Shown: piece by piece, positions 17,479 through 27,491 of the stretch
How the letters are laid out: every line of letters starts with the position of its first letter
How positions within the stretch are numbered: the stretch's first letter is position 1
NCBI GenBank assembly: GCA_046704385.1
Contig: JBJKSB010000013.1
Location: forward strand, 62,001-126,000
Reading direction: 5' to 3'
Length of the DNA stretch: 64,000 nt
Origin: GH45 sp046704385
GTDB taxonomy: Bacteria > Bacteroidota > Bacteroidia > Bacteroidales > SZUA-534
Made by a program: the position numbers and the translations under genes
The notes under the pieces: model-generated
The model's database searches: none
The model's input: the letters and a program-made list of their open reading frames with translations, nothing else
What the model was told of the DNA's origin: nothing

Positions 17479-17519
17479 AACAGACTGGGCAGATGTAATT
17501 AATCCGGATGGTTCTTCGC

Positions 17520-17861
17520 TTAATCTTTCAATGATTCTTTAACCTCAAGTAGTAATTCTTTAATATTTTTCAGCGATTTAATTACTTCAAAATTATTGAT
17601 GGTATCATCCTTATTTTCTTTCATTTTTTTCCTGGCTCCATCCAGAGTTAAGCCACGCTCTTTAACCAGGTGATAAATTATGTAGAAATTTTCAACATCC
17701 TGTTTAGTAAACAGGCGGTTGCCTTTTTTATTACGTTTGGGTTTAATAATATCAAACTCTTTTTCCCAAAACCTTATGAGTGAAGTGTTTACATCAAACA
17801 TCTCGGCTACTTCACCAATAGTGTAAAAAAGCTTCTCGATTTTTTGTTCTTTATAGGGCAT
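17520..17861 (-). CDS. MerR family transcriptional regulator
   Basis: The 113-residue protein carries a MerR winged helix: YTIGEVAEMFDVNTSLIRFW followed by a basic wing (KPKRNKKGNRLFT). It then has a short helical dimerisation segment and no obvious effector domain or metal-binding cysteines. This short form is common in Bacteroidota next to M23 peptidase genes. Its start is 28 bases after the CapA gene's stop, so it is the last gene of a CapA-containing operon. The target is unknown; a role in envelope or cell-wall control is suggested only by context. Confidence 0.82.
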   Translation of the reverse strand: MPYKEQKIEKLFYTIGEVAEMFDVNTSLIRFWEKEFDIIKPKRNKKGNRLFTKQDVENFYIIYHLVKERGLTLDGARKKMKENKDDTINNFEVIKSLKNIKELLLEVKESLKD

Positions 17862-17889
17862 AATAGTTTAATATATTTTGAGCAATGTA

Positions 17890-18987
17890 TTAATTTTTTT
17901 CAGGCGTGTCAAGGGGTGTTAATATAATGTTGCCCGTTTCATCAATAATTATTTTCGACTCGGGAAAATCTTCTTTAGTAAGAGCTTTGATGGTTTTGGC
18001 AGCGGTATTGTTCTCATCAGGTACCGTACCAATTTTACCTGGCTGTTTGGCTGAATAAATCTTTCCGTTTAAAAACTCCCCGGTTTCTGAAATGTTGACT
18101 TTCAAAATAGGAGCTAATCCATTTGGGCCGCTAAGATTAAACCTGCCATAGGTACAAAAATTCCCAAGGCTGTATGCAATAATTCTGTTTTTGTATACTT
18201 CAATGGCTCTTGCCACATGGGGGCCACTACCAAAAACCACATCGGCACCTGCATTTACCAGGGCATGCGCAAATTCGTAAACATTGCCACGATTTTCTCC
18301 ATAAAATTCTTCTGTTTCGCGTGTTACATGCTGATGTGTTTTCCCTTCAGCACCACCATGAAAAGTGACAATAACAATATCACATCGATCTTTTAAATCA
18401 CGAATTGAATTTTTAGCAGCAATTGTATCATAAATACTTACTGTGCCTTTATTGGGGGCAAATGAAGCCACACCATATTTTACCGAATCTTTAATAAAAA
18501 TGGAAGTTGGAAATTCTACCCACCCGGCATAATAGATTCCAAGACTATCAAGGATTTTAACTGTAGTGTACCGGCCCAGGTCACCAAAATCACCCGAATG
18601 GTTGTTGGCAATGGTCAAAACATCAAATCCGGCATCTTTAAAGCAGCCACCGAATTTTTCAGGCATCCTGAAAGCATAACAATGAGTAGAATCCTGGCAC
18701 CTTTTAACCAGTGGTGCAGTGTCTGAAAAACAACCTTCCAGGTTTCCGACTGTGAGGTCAGCGTCAACCAAAATATCTTTAACTTCTGACAGCAACATTG
18801 TGCAATCTCCATTGGGTGGGAGATAAGCTGTTGATGGAAAATTGGTGCCAAGCATCATATCGCCCACTCCGATAATAGATAATGTGTCTGATTTTATGCT
18901 AAAAGTTGTGGAATCATTTTGGGTTTGGGTAAAACCTAATGAGGCAAACAAACTAATTGCCAACACCCAGAAAAGAAAATATTTCAT
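17890..18987 (-). CDS. CapA family protein (PGA_cap metallophosphatase-like)
   Basis: The 365-residue protein has a signal peptide (to about residue 20). The PGA_cap fold follows: VGDMMLG near residue 41, NLEG near residue 81, NNHSGDFG near 128, FHGGAEG near 208, and GSGPHV..AIE...AYSLGNF near 255-280. These are the metal- and active-site positions of the CapA/calcineurin-like family. CapA proteins are associated with poly-gamma-glutamate capsule synthesis, but many homologues outside cap operons have no known substrate, and no capB or capC is present here. It is exported. Spacing to the M23 gene is 11 bases. Confidence 0.82.
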   Translation of the reverse strand: MKYFLFWVLAISLFASLGFTQTQNDSTTFSIKSDTLSIIGVGDMMLGTNFPSTAYLPPNGDCTMLLSEVKDILVDADLTVGNLEGCFSDTAPLVKRCQDSTHCYAFRMPEKFGGCFKDAGFDVLTIANNHSGDFGDLGRYTTVKILDSLGIYYAGWVEFPTSIFIKDSVKYGVASFAPNKGTVSIYDTIAAKNSIRDLKDRCDIVIVTFHGGAEGKTHQHVTRETEEFYGENRGNVYEFAHALVNAGADVVFGSGPHVARAIEVYKNRIIAYSLGNFCTYGRFNLSGPNGLAPILKVNISETGEFLNGKIYSAKQPGKIGTVPDENNTAAKTIKALTKEDFPESKIIIDETGNIILTPLDTPEKN

Positions 18988-18998
18988 AAACTTCGGGA

Positions 18999-19970
18999 TT
19001 AGTCGAAACTCATATTCATACGCGACGAAATGGCAATAACCTGATTGTATTGTTCCGGTGTTAAATCGTTATAATAATAATTTACCGGATTTTCAGGATT
19101 ATTGTTTTTATGTACTTCGTAGTGTAAATGGGGGGCAGTAGAACGTCCTGTGGAACCAACTTTACCAATTAATGTTCCCCGTTTGACTTTCTGTCCGGGT
19201 TTAACTTCAATTTCGCTCAGGTGGGCATAAATGGTTTGAAAGCCAAAACCATGATCAATTATAATACGGTTACCATAACCACCAGTACTATAACCAGCCA
19301 TAATTATTTTTCCATCGCCGGTAGCATAAACAGGTGTGCCTGTAGGTGCGGTAAGATCAATGCCTTTATGCATTTTAAGGGTTCTGTAAATTGGATGAAT
19401 CCGCATGCCAAACCCAGAGGCAAAACGAGTCAGATTTTTATCTGAAACAGGTGATATTGCAGGAATAGAAGCCAGAAAAACCTCTTTTTCCTGGGCAAGA
19501 GCCATAACCTCATTGCACGATTTCCACTGCACATCAAGTTGTCTGATCAGTTTATCCACCTTCATGGCTGTGTTGATAACCAAATCGGAGTTATTGAATC
19601 CTTCCAGTTCCTGGTATCTGTTAATTCCCCCAACTCCTGCTTCACGTAAAGATGCCGGTACCGGATCGGCTTCAAAAATAGTCCGGTAAATATTATCATC
19701 ACGATCTTTGATTTGTTCCATGGTAGACTCCATACGTTTAAGCTTACCATTTAATATTTCGTATTGGGTCAGAAGTTGTTTATTTTCCCTTTTTTGTTGT
19801 CGCTCTTCAGGAGTATCAAAAAACACCGATAAAATCAACAGCAAAATAGTGGCAATTACCAATACCACACCTAATTGCTTGAGAAGTTTTGTAATCCATT
19901 GACCTCTTGAAAGTACAATTCGCTCATAACTGAGACTTTCAGGATCAAATTTATATTTGGACTTCGGCAT
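18999..19970 (-). CDS. M23 family metallopeptidase (LytM domain), membrane-anchored
   Basis: The 323-residue protein has a cytoplasmic start of about 30 residues, a membrane helix near residues 32-50, a coiled coil (about 55-95), and a LytM domain. The zinc site is formed by the histidine and aspartate of HKGIDLTAPTG and by HLHYEVH. M23 enzymes cut peptide cross-links in peptidoglycan, or act as inactive activators; here all metal ligands are present, so activity is expected. It is the first gene of an M23-CapA-MerR operon and is divergent from alaS across 106 bases. Confidence 0.9.
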   Translation of the reverse strand: MPKSKYKFDPESLSYERIVLSRGQWITKLLKQLGVVLVIATILLLILSVFFDTPEERQQKRENKQLLTQYEILNGKLKRMESTMEQIKDRDDNIYRTIFEADPVPASLREAGVGGINRYQELEGFNNSDLVINTAMKVDKLIRQLDVQWKSCNEVMALAQEKEVFLASIPAISPVSDKNLTRFASGFGMRIHPIYRTLKMHKGIDLTAPTGTPVYATGDGKIIMAGYSTGGYGNRIIIDHGFGFQTIYAHLSEIEVKPGQKVKRGTLIGKVGSTGRSTAPHLHYEVHKNNNPENPVNYYYNDLTPEQYNQVIAISSRMNMSFD

Positions 19971-20076
19971 GTTTTATCACATCTTTTTTAAATTGAAGCT
20001 ACAAAACTAAAGGAAATAAATTAATTTTACAACCTTTTTAAAATGAACAAATAATTCAATTATTAAGTGTACTTAT

Positions 20077-22695
20077 ATGAATTCTAAGGAGATAAGACAA
20101 AAATTTAAGGATTTTTTCGCCTCGAAACAACATCAGATTGTAAACAGCGCACCAATGGTTATTAAAGATGATCCTACTTTGATGTTTACCAATGCAGGCA
20201 TGAATCAGTTTAAAGATATTTTCCTTGGCCATTCACTGATTAAATATCCGAGAGTCACTAATTCGCAAAAATGTTTGAGAGTTTCGGGTAAGCACAACGA
20301 TTTGGAAGAGGTAGGGCACGATACTTACCATCATACCATGTTTGAGATGCTGGGAAACTGGTCGTTTGGTGATTATTTTAAGCCCGAGGCAATATCATGG
20401 GCCTGGGAACTTTTGGTGGACGTTTTTGGATTATCGCCAGACAGGTTGTACGCTACAGTTTTTGAAGGTGATAAAGAAGATGGTGTGGATTTGGATAATG
20501 AAGCCAAGCAAATATGGGCTAAATTTCTTCCACTTGAAAGGATTTTACACGGGAATAAAAAAGATAACTTCTGGGAGATGGGCAACACCGGCCCATGTGG
20601 TCCGTGCTCTGAGATTCATATTGATTTACGTTCAGAGGATGAACGAAAAAAGACCGATGGCAAGGATCTGGTAAACAAAGATCATCCTCAGGTCATTGAA
20701 ATCTGGAACCTTGTGTTTATACAGTACAACCGGAAAGCTGACGGAAAACTTGAAGCCCTGCCTCATCGGCATGTGGATACCGGTATGGGTTTTGAACGAT
20801 TGTGCATGGCTTTACAAAACAAACAGTCAAATTACGATACTGATGTTTTTCAACCATTAATTAAAACAATAGGCCAACATGCCGGGATAAATTATGGTGA
20901 TAATGTAAAATGTGATGTTGCCATGCGGGTTATTGCCGACCACGTACGAACGGTTGCTTTTGCTATCACTGACGGGCAATTGCCTTCAAATAATAAAGCC
21001 GGGTACGTAATCCGTCGCATTTTAAGAAGAGCGGTGCGATATGGTTTTACTTTTCTGAATTTCAAAGATCCATTTATGTTCAGGTTAATTCCTGTGCTTA
21101 TCGATACTATGGGTGATGCTTATCCGGAGTTAATTTCACAACACGAACTTATCCAAAAGGTTATTCAGGAAGAAGAAAATGCATTTTTGAAAACACTGGC
21201 TACCGGAATCAGACTTCTTGATCAGATTATTGAACAAACCCTGGCTGAAGATTACAAAGTGGTAAGTGGCAGGGTGGCATTCGAGCTTTATGATACCTAC
21301 GGTTTCCCGCTCGATTTAACCCAATTAATACTTAAAGAGAAAGATTTAATTGTAAATCGTAAGGAGTTTGATGATGAGATGCAGGCCCAGAAAGATCGAT
21401 CAAGGTCGGCAGCTACAATGGAAACTGACGATTGGGTTGTGATATCGAAACATAAAAAGGAAGAATTTGTGGGTTATGATTATAATGAGGCCGACATACA
21501 TATTACCAAATACCGAAAAGTTAAAGCTAAAGACAAAAATCTTTACCAACTGGTATTTAATATTACACCATTTTATGCCGAAGGTGGAGGTCAGGTTGGA
21601 GATACCGGTTATATTGAAGCCGACGGGAAAAAATATTCCATTATTGATGTTAAAAAAGAACATAACCAGATTATTCATATCACTAAAGAATTGCCTGATG
21701 AAATTGGTGTGATGTTTAAGGCTTATGTAAACATTAAAAAAAGAATAGCCACGGAATGTAATCATACGGCTACTCACTTGCTGCACCATGCTTTAAGACA
21801 AGTGCTGGGAACGCATGTTGAGCAGAAAGGTTCCTTGGTAACTTCGGAAAACCTTCGGTTCGATTTTAGCCATTTTCAAAAAGTAACTGATGAAGAATTG
21901 ATTGAAGTGGAACGGATTGTAAATGAGAAGATTCGTGAAAATATACAGCTTGATGAAAAACGTGAAATTCCTATCTCAAAAGCCCGCGATATGGGTGCTA
22001 TGGCCTTGTTTGGGGAGAAATATGGTGATGTGGTACGAGTAATAAGGTTCGGTGAATCGGTGGAATTATGTGGAGGTACTCACGTAAATGCCACCGGACA
22101 AATTGGAATGTTTAAAATTACTTCTGAAAGTTCAATTGCAGCAGGTGTTCGCAGGATTGAGGCCATTACTGCCAGTGAAGCTGAAAAATTCATTAATGGT
22201 AAATTACATACCCTGAACCGGATTAGTGAGCTGGTAAAAAGCAATAAAAACCTGATTGCCGATGTAGAAAAACTTGTTGATGATAATCAGCAACTTACCA
22301 AGTTGGTAGAGCAATTTGCCAAAGATGCTGCAAAAATAGTTAAATCAGAGTTAAAGGAGTCGGTTCGCAATATCAATGGAATTAATGCAATTATTGAGAA
22401 GATTGATATAGCATCAGCCGCTGATATAAAAGATATTGCGTTTCAATTGAAGGGCGAAATTGAAAATCTGTTCTTTGTTGTTGGAGCTGAAATTGATGGA
22501 AAGGCCAGTTTGGCGGTTATGATTTCAGATGAACTGGTAGCAGCCAAAAATCTGCATGCTGGGAATATTATCAGAGAAATATCAAAAGAGATACAGGGGG
22601 GTGGTGGAGGTCAGCCGTTTTTTGCTACCGCCGGTGGTAAAAATCCGGCCGGAATCCAAAATGCTTTAGACAAGTCCAGAGAATATCTGAAATAG
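20077..22695 (+). CDS. alaS: Alanine--tRNA ligase
   Basis: The full-length 872-residue enzyme charges tRNA-Ala. Visible parts are the catalytic core beginning MNSKEIRQKFKDFF with class II motifs, the editing-domain zinc motif HTATHLLHHALR with CGGTH near residue 668, and the C-terminal DHHA1-like domain ending in GGGGGGQPFFATAGG (interrupted by one residue). Length and motif order match Bacteroidota AlaRS, and no residue of the key motifs is missing. Divergent from the M23 peptidase gene. Confidence 0.98.
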   Translation: MNSKEIRQKFKDFFASKQHQIVNSAPMVIKDDPTLMFTNAGMNQFKDIFLGHSLIKYPRVTNSQKCLRVSGKHNDLEEVGHDTYHHTMFEMLGNWSFGDYFKPEAISWAWELLVDVFGLSPDRLYATVFEGDKEDGVDLDNEAKQIWAKFLPLERILHGNKKDNFWEMGNTGPCGPCSEIHIDLRSEDERKKTDGKDLVNKDHPQVIEIWNLVFIQYNRKADGKLEALPHRHVDTGMGFERLCMALQNKQSNYDTDVFQPLIKTIGQHAGINYGDNVKCDVAMRVIADHVRTVAFAITDGQLPSNNKAGYVIRRILRRAVRYGFTFLNFKDPFMFRLIPVLIDTMGDAYPELISQHELIQKVIQEEENAFLKTLATGIRLLDQIIEQTLAEDYKVVSGRVAFELYDTYGFPLDLTQLILKEKDLIVNRKEFDDEMQAQKDRSRSAATMETDDWVVISKHKKEEFVGYDYNEADIHITKYRKVKAKDKNLYQLVFNITPFYAEGGGQVGDTGYIEADGKKYSIIDVKKEHNQIIHITKELPDEIGVMFKAYVNIKKRIATECNHTATHLLHHALRQVLGTHVEQKGSLVTSENLRFDFSHFQKVTDEELIEVERIVNEKIRENIQLDEKREIPISKARDMGAMALFGEKYGDVVRVIRFGESVELCGGTHVNATGQIGMFKITSESSIAAGVRRIEAITASEAEKFINGKLHTLNRISELVKSNKNLIADVEKLVDDNQQLTKLVEQFAKDAAKIVKSELKESVRNINGINAIIEKIDIASAADIKDIAFQLKGEIENLFFVVGAEIDGKASLAVMISDELVAAKNLHAGNIIREISKEIQGGGGGQPFFATAGGKNPAGIQNALDKSREYLK

Positions 22696-22880
22696 CATTG
22701 GTTCAAAATCAGCAATTATAAAAGCTGACCGATTTGTTTTTTTTGGAAAGAGGAGAAATGGAAAAATGGTACTCTATTACAATATTCCATCTTGCCAATT
22801 TTCCAGATTAAACTTCAAGAAATATAATTTACAATCTGTGATTTAACTCGTCTCTTTATAGAACTCCAGCTAAAACCGGA

Positions 22881-24185
22881 TTACTTGGTGTAATATTCAA
22901 TCACATCAGCAATGGCTTTTGAACAAACCGGGCAGAAGCCTTTGGGTACATTCGACTTCATACGGCAATCCTGGAAGGGACTGTAAATACCTTTGGCGAT
23001 ATAGCCACCTCCTTCATATACTCCCACTGAATCTTTTAATTCGTAGGTTCTTGGCGTGGGGATATCGACTCCTGGAGAAATCATGTTTTTCCATTTTTTA
23101 TCGAAATCAACCAATGTGGTAAGATTTGGTTCCCAGGGTTCTACCTTCAGGTTATAAAAACCATCATAGGCAACATCTGAAGAATAATATTCATCGCCCA
23201 GGCCGGCAAAACCATGGCCAAATTCGTGAATAGCAACTTTAAGCGAATAGTCGTGATCGGCTGTAGTGGCCGAATAATAATTATAAAAACCACCGCCGCC
23301 ATATTTACTTGAATTGATAATTACAAAAAGTTGATCGTGTGGAACACCAGCAGCTATATCCTGCATGGCTTTCATATCTTTTGTAGTTAAGTAGCGTTCG
23401 GTATCAAAGGTGTAAAAGGATGAATTAAGTATGGTATTTTTATAAATATTATCGCCCGGAATATCTGTTCCGGATTCTTGTGAAGGACATTCAACCGCAT
23501 AAATATTAAAATCATCTTTATATTTATCAAAAGGCGGGATAGAACTAATATAATTCCATATCCGTTCAACGTCCGACTTGAATTTTTTCATTTCTTTTTC
23601 AGTGTAACCCTCAGCTAAAAAGGCTATGTCAATCTTATGGTGAATATCGTTATTGCCCTGAATTTGAACGTATTTATAGGCTTTCGGCACCTCCTTAATT
23701 ATGAAATAGTTTGTTGGGTTAATATAAATTTCTTTCATCGAATGAAAAATTCCGTCATCGTGTCCGCGTTTTTCCAATACATATTTTATAGTTTTTTTCG
23801 GATAGGGCATCAGGTTAACATGATAATAGCTTTCTTTTGTTGTTTTGGCTTTTTCGGTAGTCTGGTATTCATTAAAAAGTGAACAAAACCCTTTTTTATA
23901 CAATAAAACATTGCTGGCTGAATCATAAACCATAAACCGGTAAACTCCCAAATCAAGATCATGATCATCAGGTAACCTTTTAGGTCCCGCCCAAATGTTT
24001 TGCTGCTTTAATTGTTCCAGTACAAATTCTTCTGAATTAGCATCTCCAATTAAATCATAATCAACGCGTAGTGTTTTGTTTTCAAAATAAGTATCGAACT
24101 CATGTTCCTGCACTTTTTTTAATGAAAACGAACTGATTACTAATGTGAGTAAAAGTAAACCTGTAATTGAAAGAAATTTTGTCAT
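22881..24185 (-). CDS. Peptidase M64 (IgA peptidase-like), secreted
   Basis: This 434-residue protein has a signal peptide (to about residue 20), a beta-rich N-terminal M64 domain (about 25-150) and a metallopeptidase domain. The zinc motif is HEFGHGFAGLGDEYY near residue 320, an extended HExxH with third ligand downstream. Two C-terminal cysteine pairs (CRMKS, CPVC) may form disulfides. M64 was named from a Clostridium IgA protease; in Bacteroidota the substrate is usually unknown, so general extracellular proteolysis is the safer reading. The gene is separated by 51 bases from aminopeptidase P and may be cotranscribed with it. Confidence 0.88.
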   Translation of the reverse strand: MTKFLSITGLLLLTLVISSFSLKKVQEHEFDTYFENKTLRVDYDLIGDANSEEFVLEQLKQQNIWAGPKRLPDDHDLDLGVYRFMVYDSASNVLLYKKGFCSLFNEYQTTEKAKTTKESYYHVNLMPYPKKTIKYVLEKRGHDDGIFHSMKEIYINPTNYFIIKEVPKAYKYVQIQGNNDIHHKIDIAFLAEGYTEKEMKKFKSDVERIWNYISSIPPFDKYKDDFNIYAVECPSQESGTDIPGDNIYKNTILNSSFYTFDTERYLTTKDMKAMQDIAAGVPHDQLFVIINSSKYGGGGFYNYYSATTADHDYSLKVAIHEFGHGFAGLGDEYYSSDVAYDGFYNLKVEPWEPNLTTLVDFDKKWKNMISPGVDIPTPRTYELKDSVGVYEGGGYIAKGIYSPFQDCRMKSNVPKGFCPVCSKAIADVIEYYTK

Positions 24186-24236
24186 AGTAGTGTGATTAGT
24201 AAAACCTTACAAACGGTTTATGTTTCGATATGTTTA

Positions 24237-26024
24237 TTATTTTTTAAATAATGGTGATGTTTTATTTTTAAGCCAGTTTAAATCTTCGCCTGTAAGTTTT
24301 GGCGATAACAATTCATATACTTTTTGGTGATACTTGTTTATCCATTCCAGTTCTGTTTCATCCAACATTTTTACATCTATCAGATTCCTGTCGATTGGGC
24401 AATATGTAATGGTTTCAAACTTAAGGAATTCACCGGCTTCATATGTGATATCGGGTTCGCAAACCAGTACATTTTCAATTCTGATTCCGTACTTACCTGT
24501 ATGATAAATTCCGGGTTCGTTGGTAATTACCATTCCCGGTTCAATAATTTGTTGAGCCGGGCCGGTATGCGACTGGGCAAATCCATGAGGACCTTCATGT
24601 ACATTTAGAAAATATCCGATACCATGACCGGTTCCATGCCCAAAATCTTTTTGATGTTGCCATAAATCGAGTCTGGCCAGTGTATCAATATGAAAACCTC
24701 TTGTTCCCCTGGGAAATTTTACATTGGCAACCCGTATATGACCTTTAAGCACAAGTGTGAAATCAACTTTTTGTTCCTGGCTAACCGGTCCTAATGCAAC
24801 CGTTCGGGTAATATCGGTAGTTCCTCCATAGTACTGTCCCCCACTGTCAATCAGGTATAATCCTTCAGGTTTCAGATAGACTGGTTTATCCGGATTCAAC
24901 GTATAATGGGGTAAAGCTGCATTTTCCTGGTAAGCCGAAATTACTTCAAAACTTAAATCGTGATAATTTTCCTGTTGTTTGCGGAATTCTTCTGATTTCC
25001 CGGCAGCTTCATTCTCACTAATGTCTCTTTCAACAATAGTTTTTTCAAGCCAGTGCAAGAACCTGCACATTGCGACACCATCTGAAATTTGTGCCTTTCG
25101 GTAATGGTCAATTTCCTTTGTGTTTTTAATCGCTTTCAGTGAAGAAATTTTGCCCGGCTTTGCCAAAATATGACTATTGTCAGGAATCGAAAGAATTAGT
25201 TTATAATTAGCTGTTACCGAATCAATTTCAATGAAAGTATCTTGAGATTGATTTTGTAAAAATGACGAAACTGTTTCGTAAGGTTCAATGCCAATATCAT
25301 CTTTTATCAATTCATTTATAATTTCAGGAGTCAGTTTTATACGATCAATAAAAAGTTTAGATGATTTTGTTCCAATTAGTAAATAGCTGTAAAATACAGG
25401 ATTATAAAGAATATCGTTGCCCCTTAAATTGGTTAACCAGGCAATTTCATCAAGCGCTGAAATTAGCAGGTAATCGGTTTTTGTTTGGGTCAGATATTCC
25501 TGAATTAACCTGATTTTTTCGGAACGCGTACTACCATTAAATTTCTCGTTAACTTTAAAAACCATTGATTTTGGTAGCTCCGGACGATCCTGCCAAATGC
25601 TGGAAAATAAATCATCAAGTGCAATCAGTTCAATATTTTTCGTCTGTAATTGTTCCTTATACTGGTTAAACTCAGTCCATGAAACCAGTCTTGCATCTAT
25701 ACCCAAGTTGCTTCCTGTTGGTAAATGTATTAAAACCCAATCTAAATACTCCGGTGTACGGGTTTTTAATTTGTGCAACCGAAATGGCGGAATTAATTGA
25801 TTTTCAGCCTGTGTAAAATAGCGTGAATCTGTCCATAAACCTGCATCATTCTGGGTTATTACCAAAGTCCCGGCAGAGCCTGTAAAACCGGAAATCCATT
25901 CGCGACATTTCCAATGAGGAGCAATGTATTCACTTTTGTGTGCATCTGTTGAGGGTACAATCAGTGCATCAATCTTTTTTTCAAAAAGTAATGTTCTAAG
26001 TCTTTCAAGTTTTGAAATTGCCAT
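24237..26024 (-). CDS. Xaa-Pro aminopeptidase (M24B), three-domain form
   Basis: This 595-residue protein has two creatinase-N-like domains (about residues 1-300) and an M24 catalytic domain. Metal ligands are visible as the aspartates of LIDSGGQYYGGTTDITRT, the histidine in GHGTGHGIGYFLNVHEGP, and glutamates in TNEPGIY and RIENVL. The three-domain form corresponds to eukaryotic-type aminopeptidase P (about 600 residues), rather than the shorter E. coli PepP. It removes N-terminal residues preceding proline. There is no signal peptide, so it is cytoplasmic. Confidence 0.93.
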   Translation of the reverse strand: MAISKLERLRTLLFEKKIDALIVPSTDAHKSEYIAPHWKCREWISGFTGSAGTLVITQNDAGLWTDSRYFTQAENQLIPPFRLHKLKTRTPEYLDWVLIHLPTGSNLGIDARLVSWTEFNQYKEQLQTKNIELIALDDLFSSIWQDRPELPKSMVFKVNEKFNGSTRSEKIRLIQEYLTQTKTDYLLISALDEIAWLTNLRGNDILYNPVFYSYLLIGTKSSKLFIDRIKLTPEIINELIKDDIGIEPYETVSSFLQNQSQDTFIEIDSVTANYKLILSIPDNSHILAKPGKISSLKAIKNTKEIDHYRKAQISDGVAMCRFLHWLEKTIVERDISENEAAGKSEEFRKQQENYHDLSFEVISAYQENAALPHYTLNPDKPVYLKPEGLYLIDSGGQYYGGTTDITRTVALGPVSQEQKVDFTLVLKGHIRVANVKFPRGTRGFHIDTLARLDLWQHQKDFGHGTGHGIGYFLNVHEGPHGFAQSHTGPAQQIIEPGMVITNEPGIYHTGKYGIRIENVLVCEPDITYEAGEFLKFETITYCPIDRNLIDVKMLDETELEWINKYHQKVYELLSPKLTGEDLNWLKNKTSPLFKK

Positions 26025-26122
26025 AGTAGCAGTTGTTGTTACAGGGGGCTAAATATAACAATATTTATACTCAGCCAGGTATTTGGCGGGCATAATAAAA
26101 AACATCAAAAAATCTGGAAAAG

Positions 26123-26509
26123 TTAATTAATGGTTTCGTCAGGTATCAGGTTAAAAGGAATACCCACTCTTTCTGCATAAATCTCACCAGCTTCCAGCAT
26201 ATCTTCATCATCTTCCCGAAATCTCCATTCAATGCTGACCTCGTGACCGCTCTTTTGTATCATCTCAAGTTTTTTCAATATATCAAGAATAATTTTTGAG
26301 CTGGAAGTATTAAAATAAACCATCATAAAATTTACCCGGGTTTCCGGGTTGGGGTCGTTTTGATACTCATCGAGCCAATTGAGAACCGGTTTATAGAAAA
26401 ACACAGGATTCTCAGGTAATGATTTCCCTTTAAATAAAAAAGTATTCGTTTTTTTATCTAGAATTATTTCCGGCGTTTCAGCACCACTTTCAATAACCAA
26501 TGGACTCAT
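26123..26509 (-). CDS. Second SiaC family regulatory phosphoprotein (DUF1987)
   Basis: The 128-residue protein is clearly homologous to the one at 15876: LPENPVFFYKPVLNWLDEY, VYFNTSSSK, and DDEDMLEAGEIYAERV. The threonine of FNTSS is again residue 68, the phospho-site of P. aeruginosa SiaC. The two window paralogues differ enough that they may serve different phosphatase/kinase pairs. It follows aminopeptidase P on the minus strand with about 100 bases upstream of that gene, and starts against an extremely AT-rich gap that probably holds its promoter. Confidence 0.85.
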   Translation of the reverse strand: MSPLVIESGAETPEIILDKKTNTFLFKGKSLPENPVFFYKPVLNWLDEYQNDPNPETRVNFMMVYFNTSSSKIILDILKKLEMIQKSGHEVSIEWRFREDDEDMLEAGEIYAERVGIPFNLIPDETIN

Positions 26510-26903
26510 AATTGAATATTTTATCCAAAATTACGATCATTTCTGTTATAGAAGCAACTTTTTTTGCATTAAGTGTAAATATTTTTTTATGTTTTAAGTT
26601 GGAAAAAAAGCCATTTTACATTAGGTTATTTTTTGATATATTTAAATATGAACCTTTTATGTTATTTTTTACCTCATACGGTTGGGTCCTGTTTTTTTCT
26701 TTTTTTTTGACATTTTGAAATAAACTGTAAGGTTTCAAGTTGCCTTAATAAGGTAATATTAAGAAAATGTTACAGTTTTTCGATTTATTTTTTTTTTGGT
26801 TTAATTTTTGATACAAAGAAATTTTTATTTATTACTAAGGTATTTTATTTTTATTTCTTTAATTTTGAATATCTAATCTACTACATTTTAAAGCCCTTAA
26901 AAA
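26510..26903. other. Very AT-rich gap between divergent genes
   Basis: No convincing gene is present. Long T and A runs make it probably a curved, promoter-bearing region for the divergent SiaC and NUMOD4 genes. A TAATTTTG element at 26860-26867, 37 bases before the NUMOD4 ATG, fits the -7 consensus. A 68-codon frame from a TTG at 26512 is only a by-product of base composition. Confidence 0.5.
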
Positions 26904-27467
26904 ATGAAACGACGTTTAAGAAAAATTGATGATGAAGTATGGGAACGTATTCCATACGCCGACAAACACTATGAAATCAGTAATTATGGCCGGGTTAAAA
27001 GTTTTTGTTACGACAAGGTTAATGGCAAAGTTGTTAAACCAGGTATAATAAAAGGTTTTCAGAATGTAAGCTTTATGTCCGATGGAAAAAAGAAATCATT
27101 CCTTGTTCATAAAATTACTGCTGAAATTTTTGTTCCACGATCAAATGATAATGAGGATACCGTTATTCACCTTGACTGGAATAAATCAAACAACCATTTT
27201 ACCAATTTACAATGGGTAACCAAGGATGAAGCGTATAAGAGAATGTTTAAACGCATTCACGATAAGCGCAGAAACAGTAAAGAAAAGGTTATTACTTATT
27301 CAAAATTGAATGTGGACGATGTTGTTAGAATTAAGTCTATGTTAAATCGTGGTATAACTCAAAATGTTATTGCCAAACTGTTTTGTGTGAGTGAAATGCA
27401 AATTACACGGATTAAGAGGGGCGAAAACTGGGCGCACATAAAAGCTCCGGAAGAAGTTCTTAGCTAA
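26904..27467 (+). CDS. NUMOD4/HNH-derived DNA-binding protein
   Basis: The 187-residue protein opens with a NUMOD4 motif (EVWERIPYADKHYEISNYGRVKS), continues with an HNH_3-like segment (VHKITAEIFVP, then IHLDWNKSNNHFTNLQWVT), and ends in a helix-turn-helix (DVVRIKSMLNRGITQNVIAKLFCVSE, residues about 137-162). These parts come from homing endonucleases. The usual NH-D-GNKSNN is changed to IHLDWNKSNN, losing the asparagine of the HNH core, so nuclease activity is doubtful. There is no intron, intein or repeat around it. It may now be a regulator. A terminator follows directly. The family is clear, function is inferred. Confidence 0.72.
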   Translation: MKRRLRKIDDEVWERIPYADKHYEISNYGRVKSFCYDKVNGKVVKPGIIKGFQNVSFMSDGKKKSFLVHKITAEIFVPRSNDNEDTVIHLDWNKSNNHFTNLQWVTKDEAYKRMFKRIHDKRRNSKEKVITYSKLNVDDVVRIKSMLNRGITQNVIAKLFCVSEMQITRIKRGENWAHIKAPEEVLS

Positions 27468-27483
27468 AATCTTTAAAAAACAG

Positions 27484-27491
27484 TATATTTG
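27484..27491 (+). promoter_or_regulatory. Candidate -7 element TATATTTG for mtaB
   Basis: Exact TAnnTTTG match whose last base is the first base of the terminator stem at 27491. Transcription would start inside the terminator. Confidence 0.45.

Noticed and set aside
22696..22880. Possible terminator TCAGC/GCTGA after alaS
   Set aside because: Only five base pairs around a ten-base loop; too weak to call, although a T run follows.
26512..26718. 68-codon hydrophobic frame from a TTG in the AT-rich gap
   Set aside because: Starts at TTG against the start of a divergent gene and its phenylalanine/leucine content follows from T-runs. No ribosome-binding or family signal.
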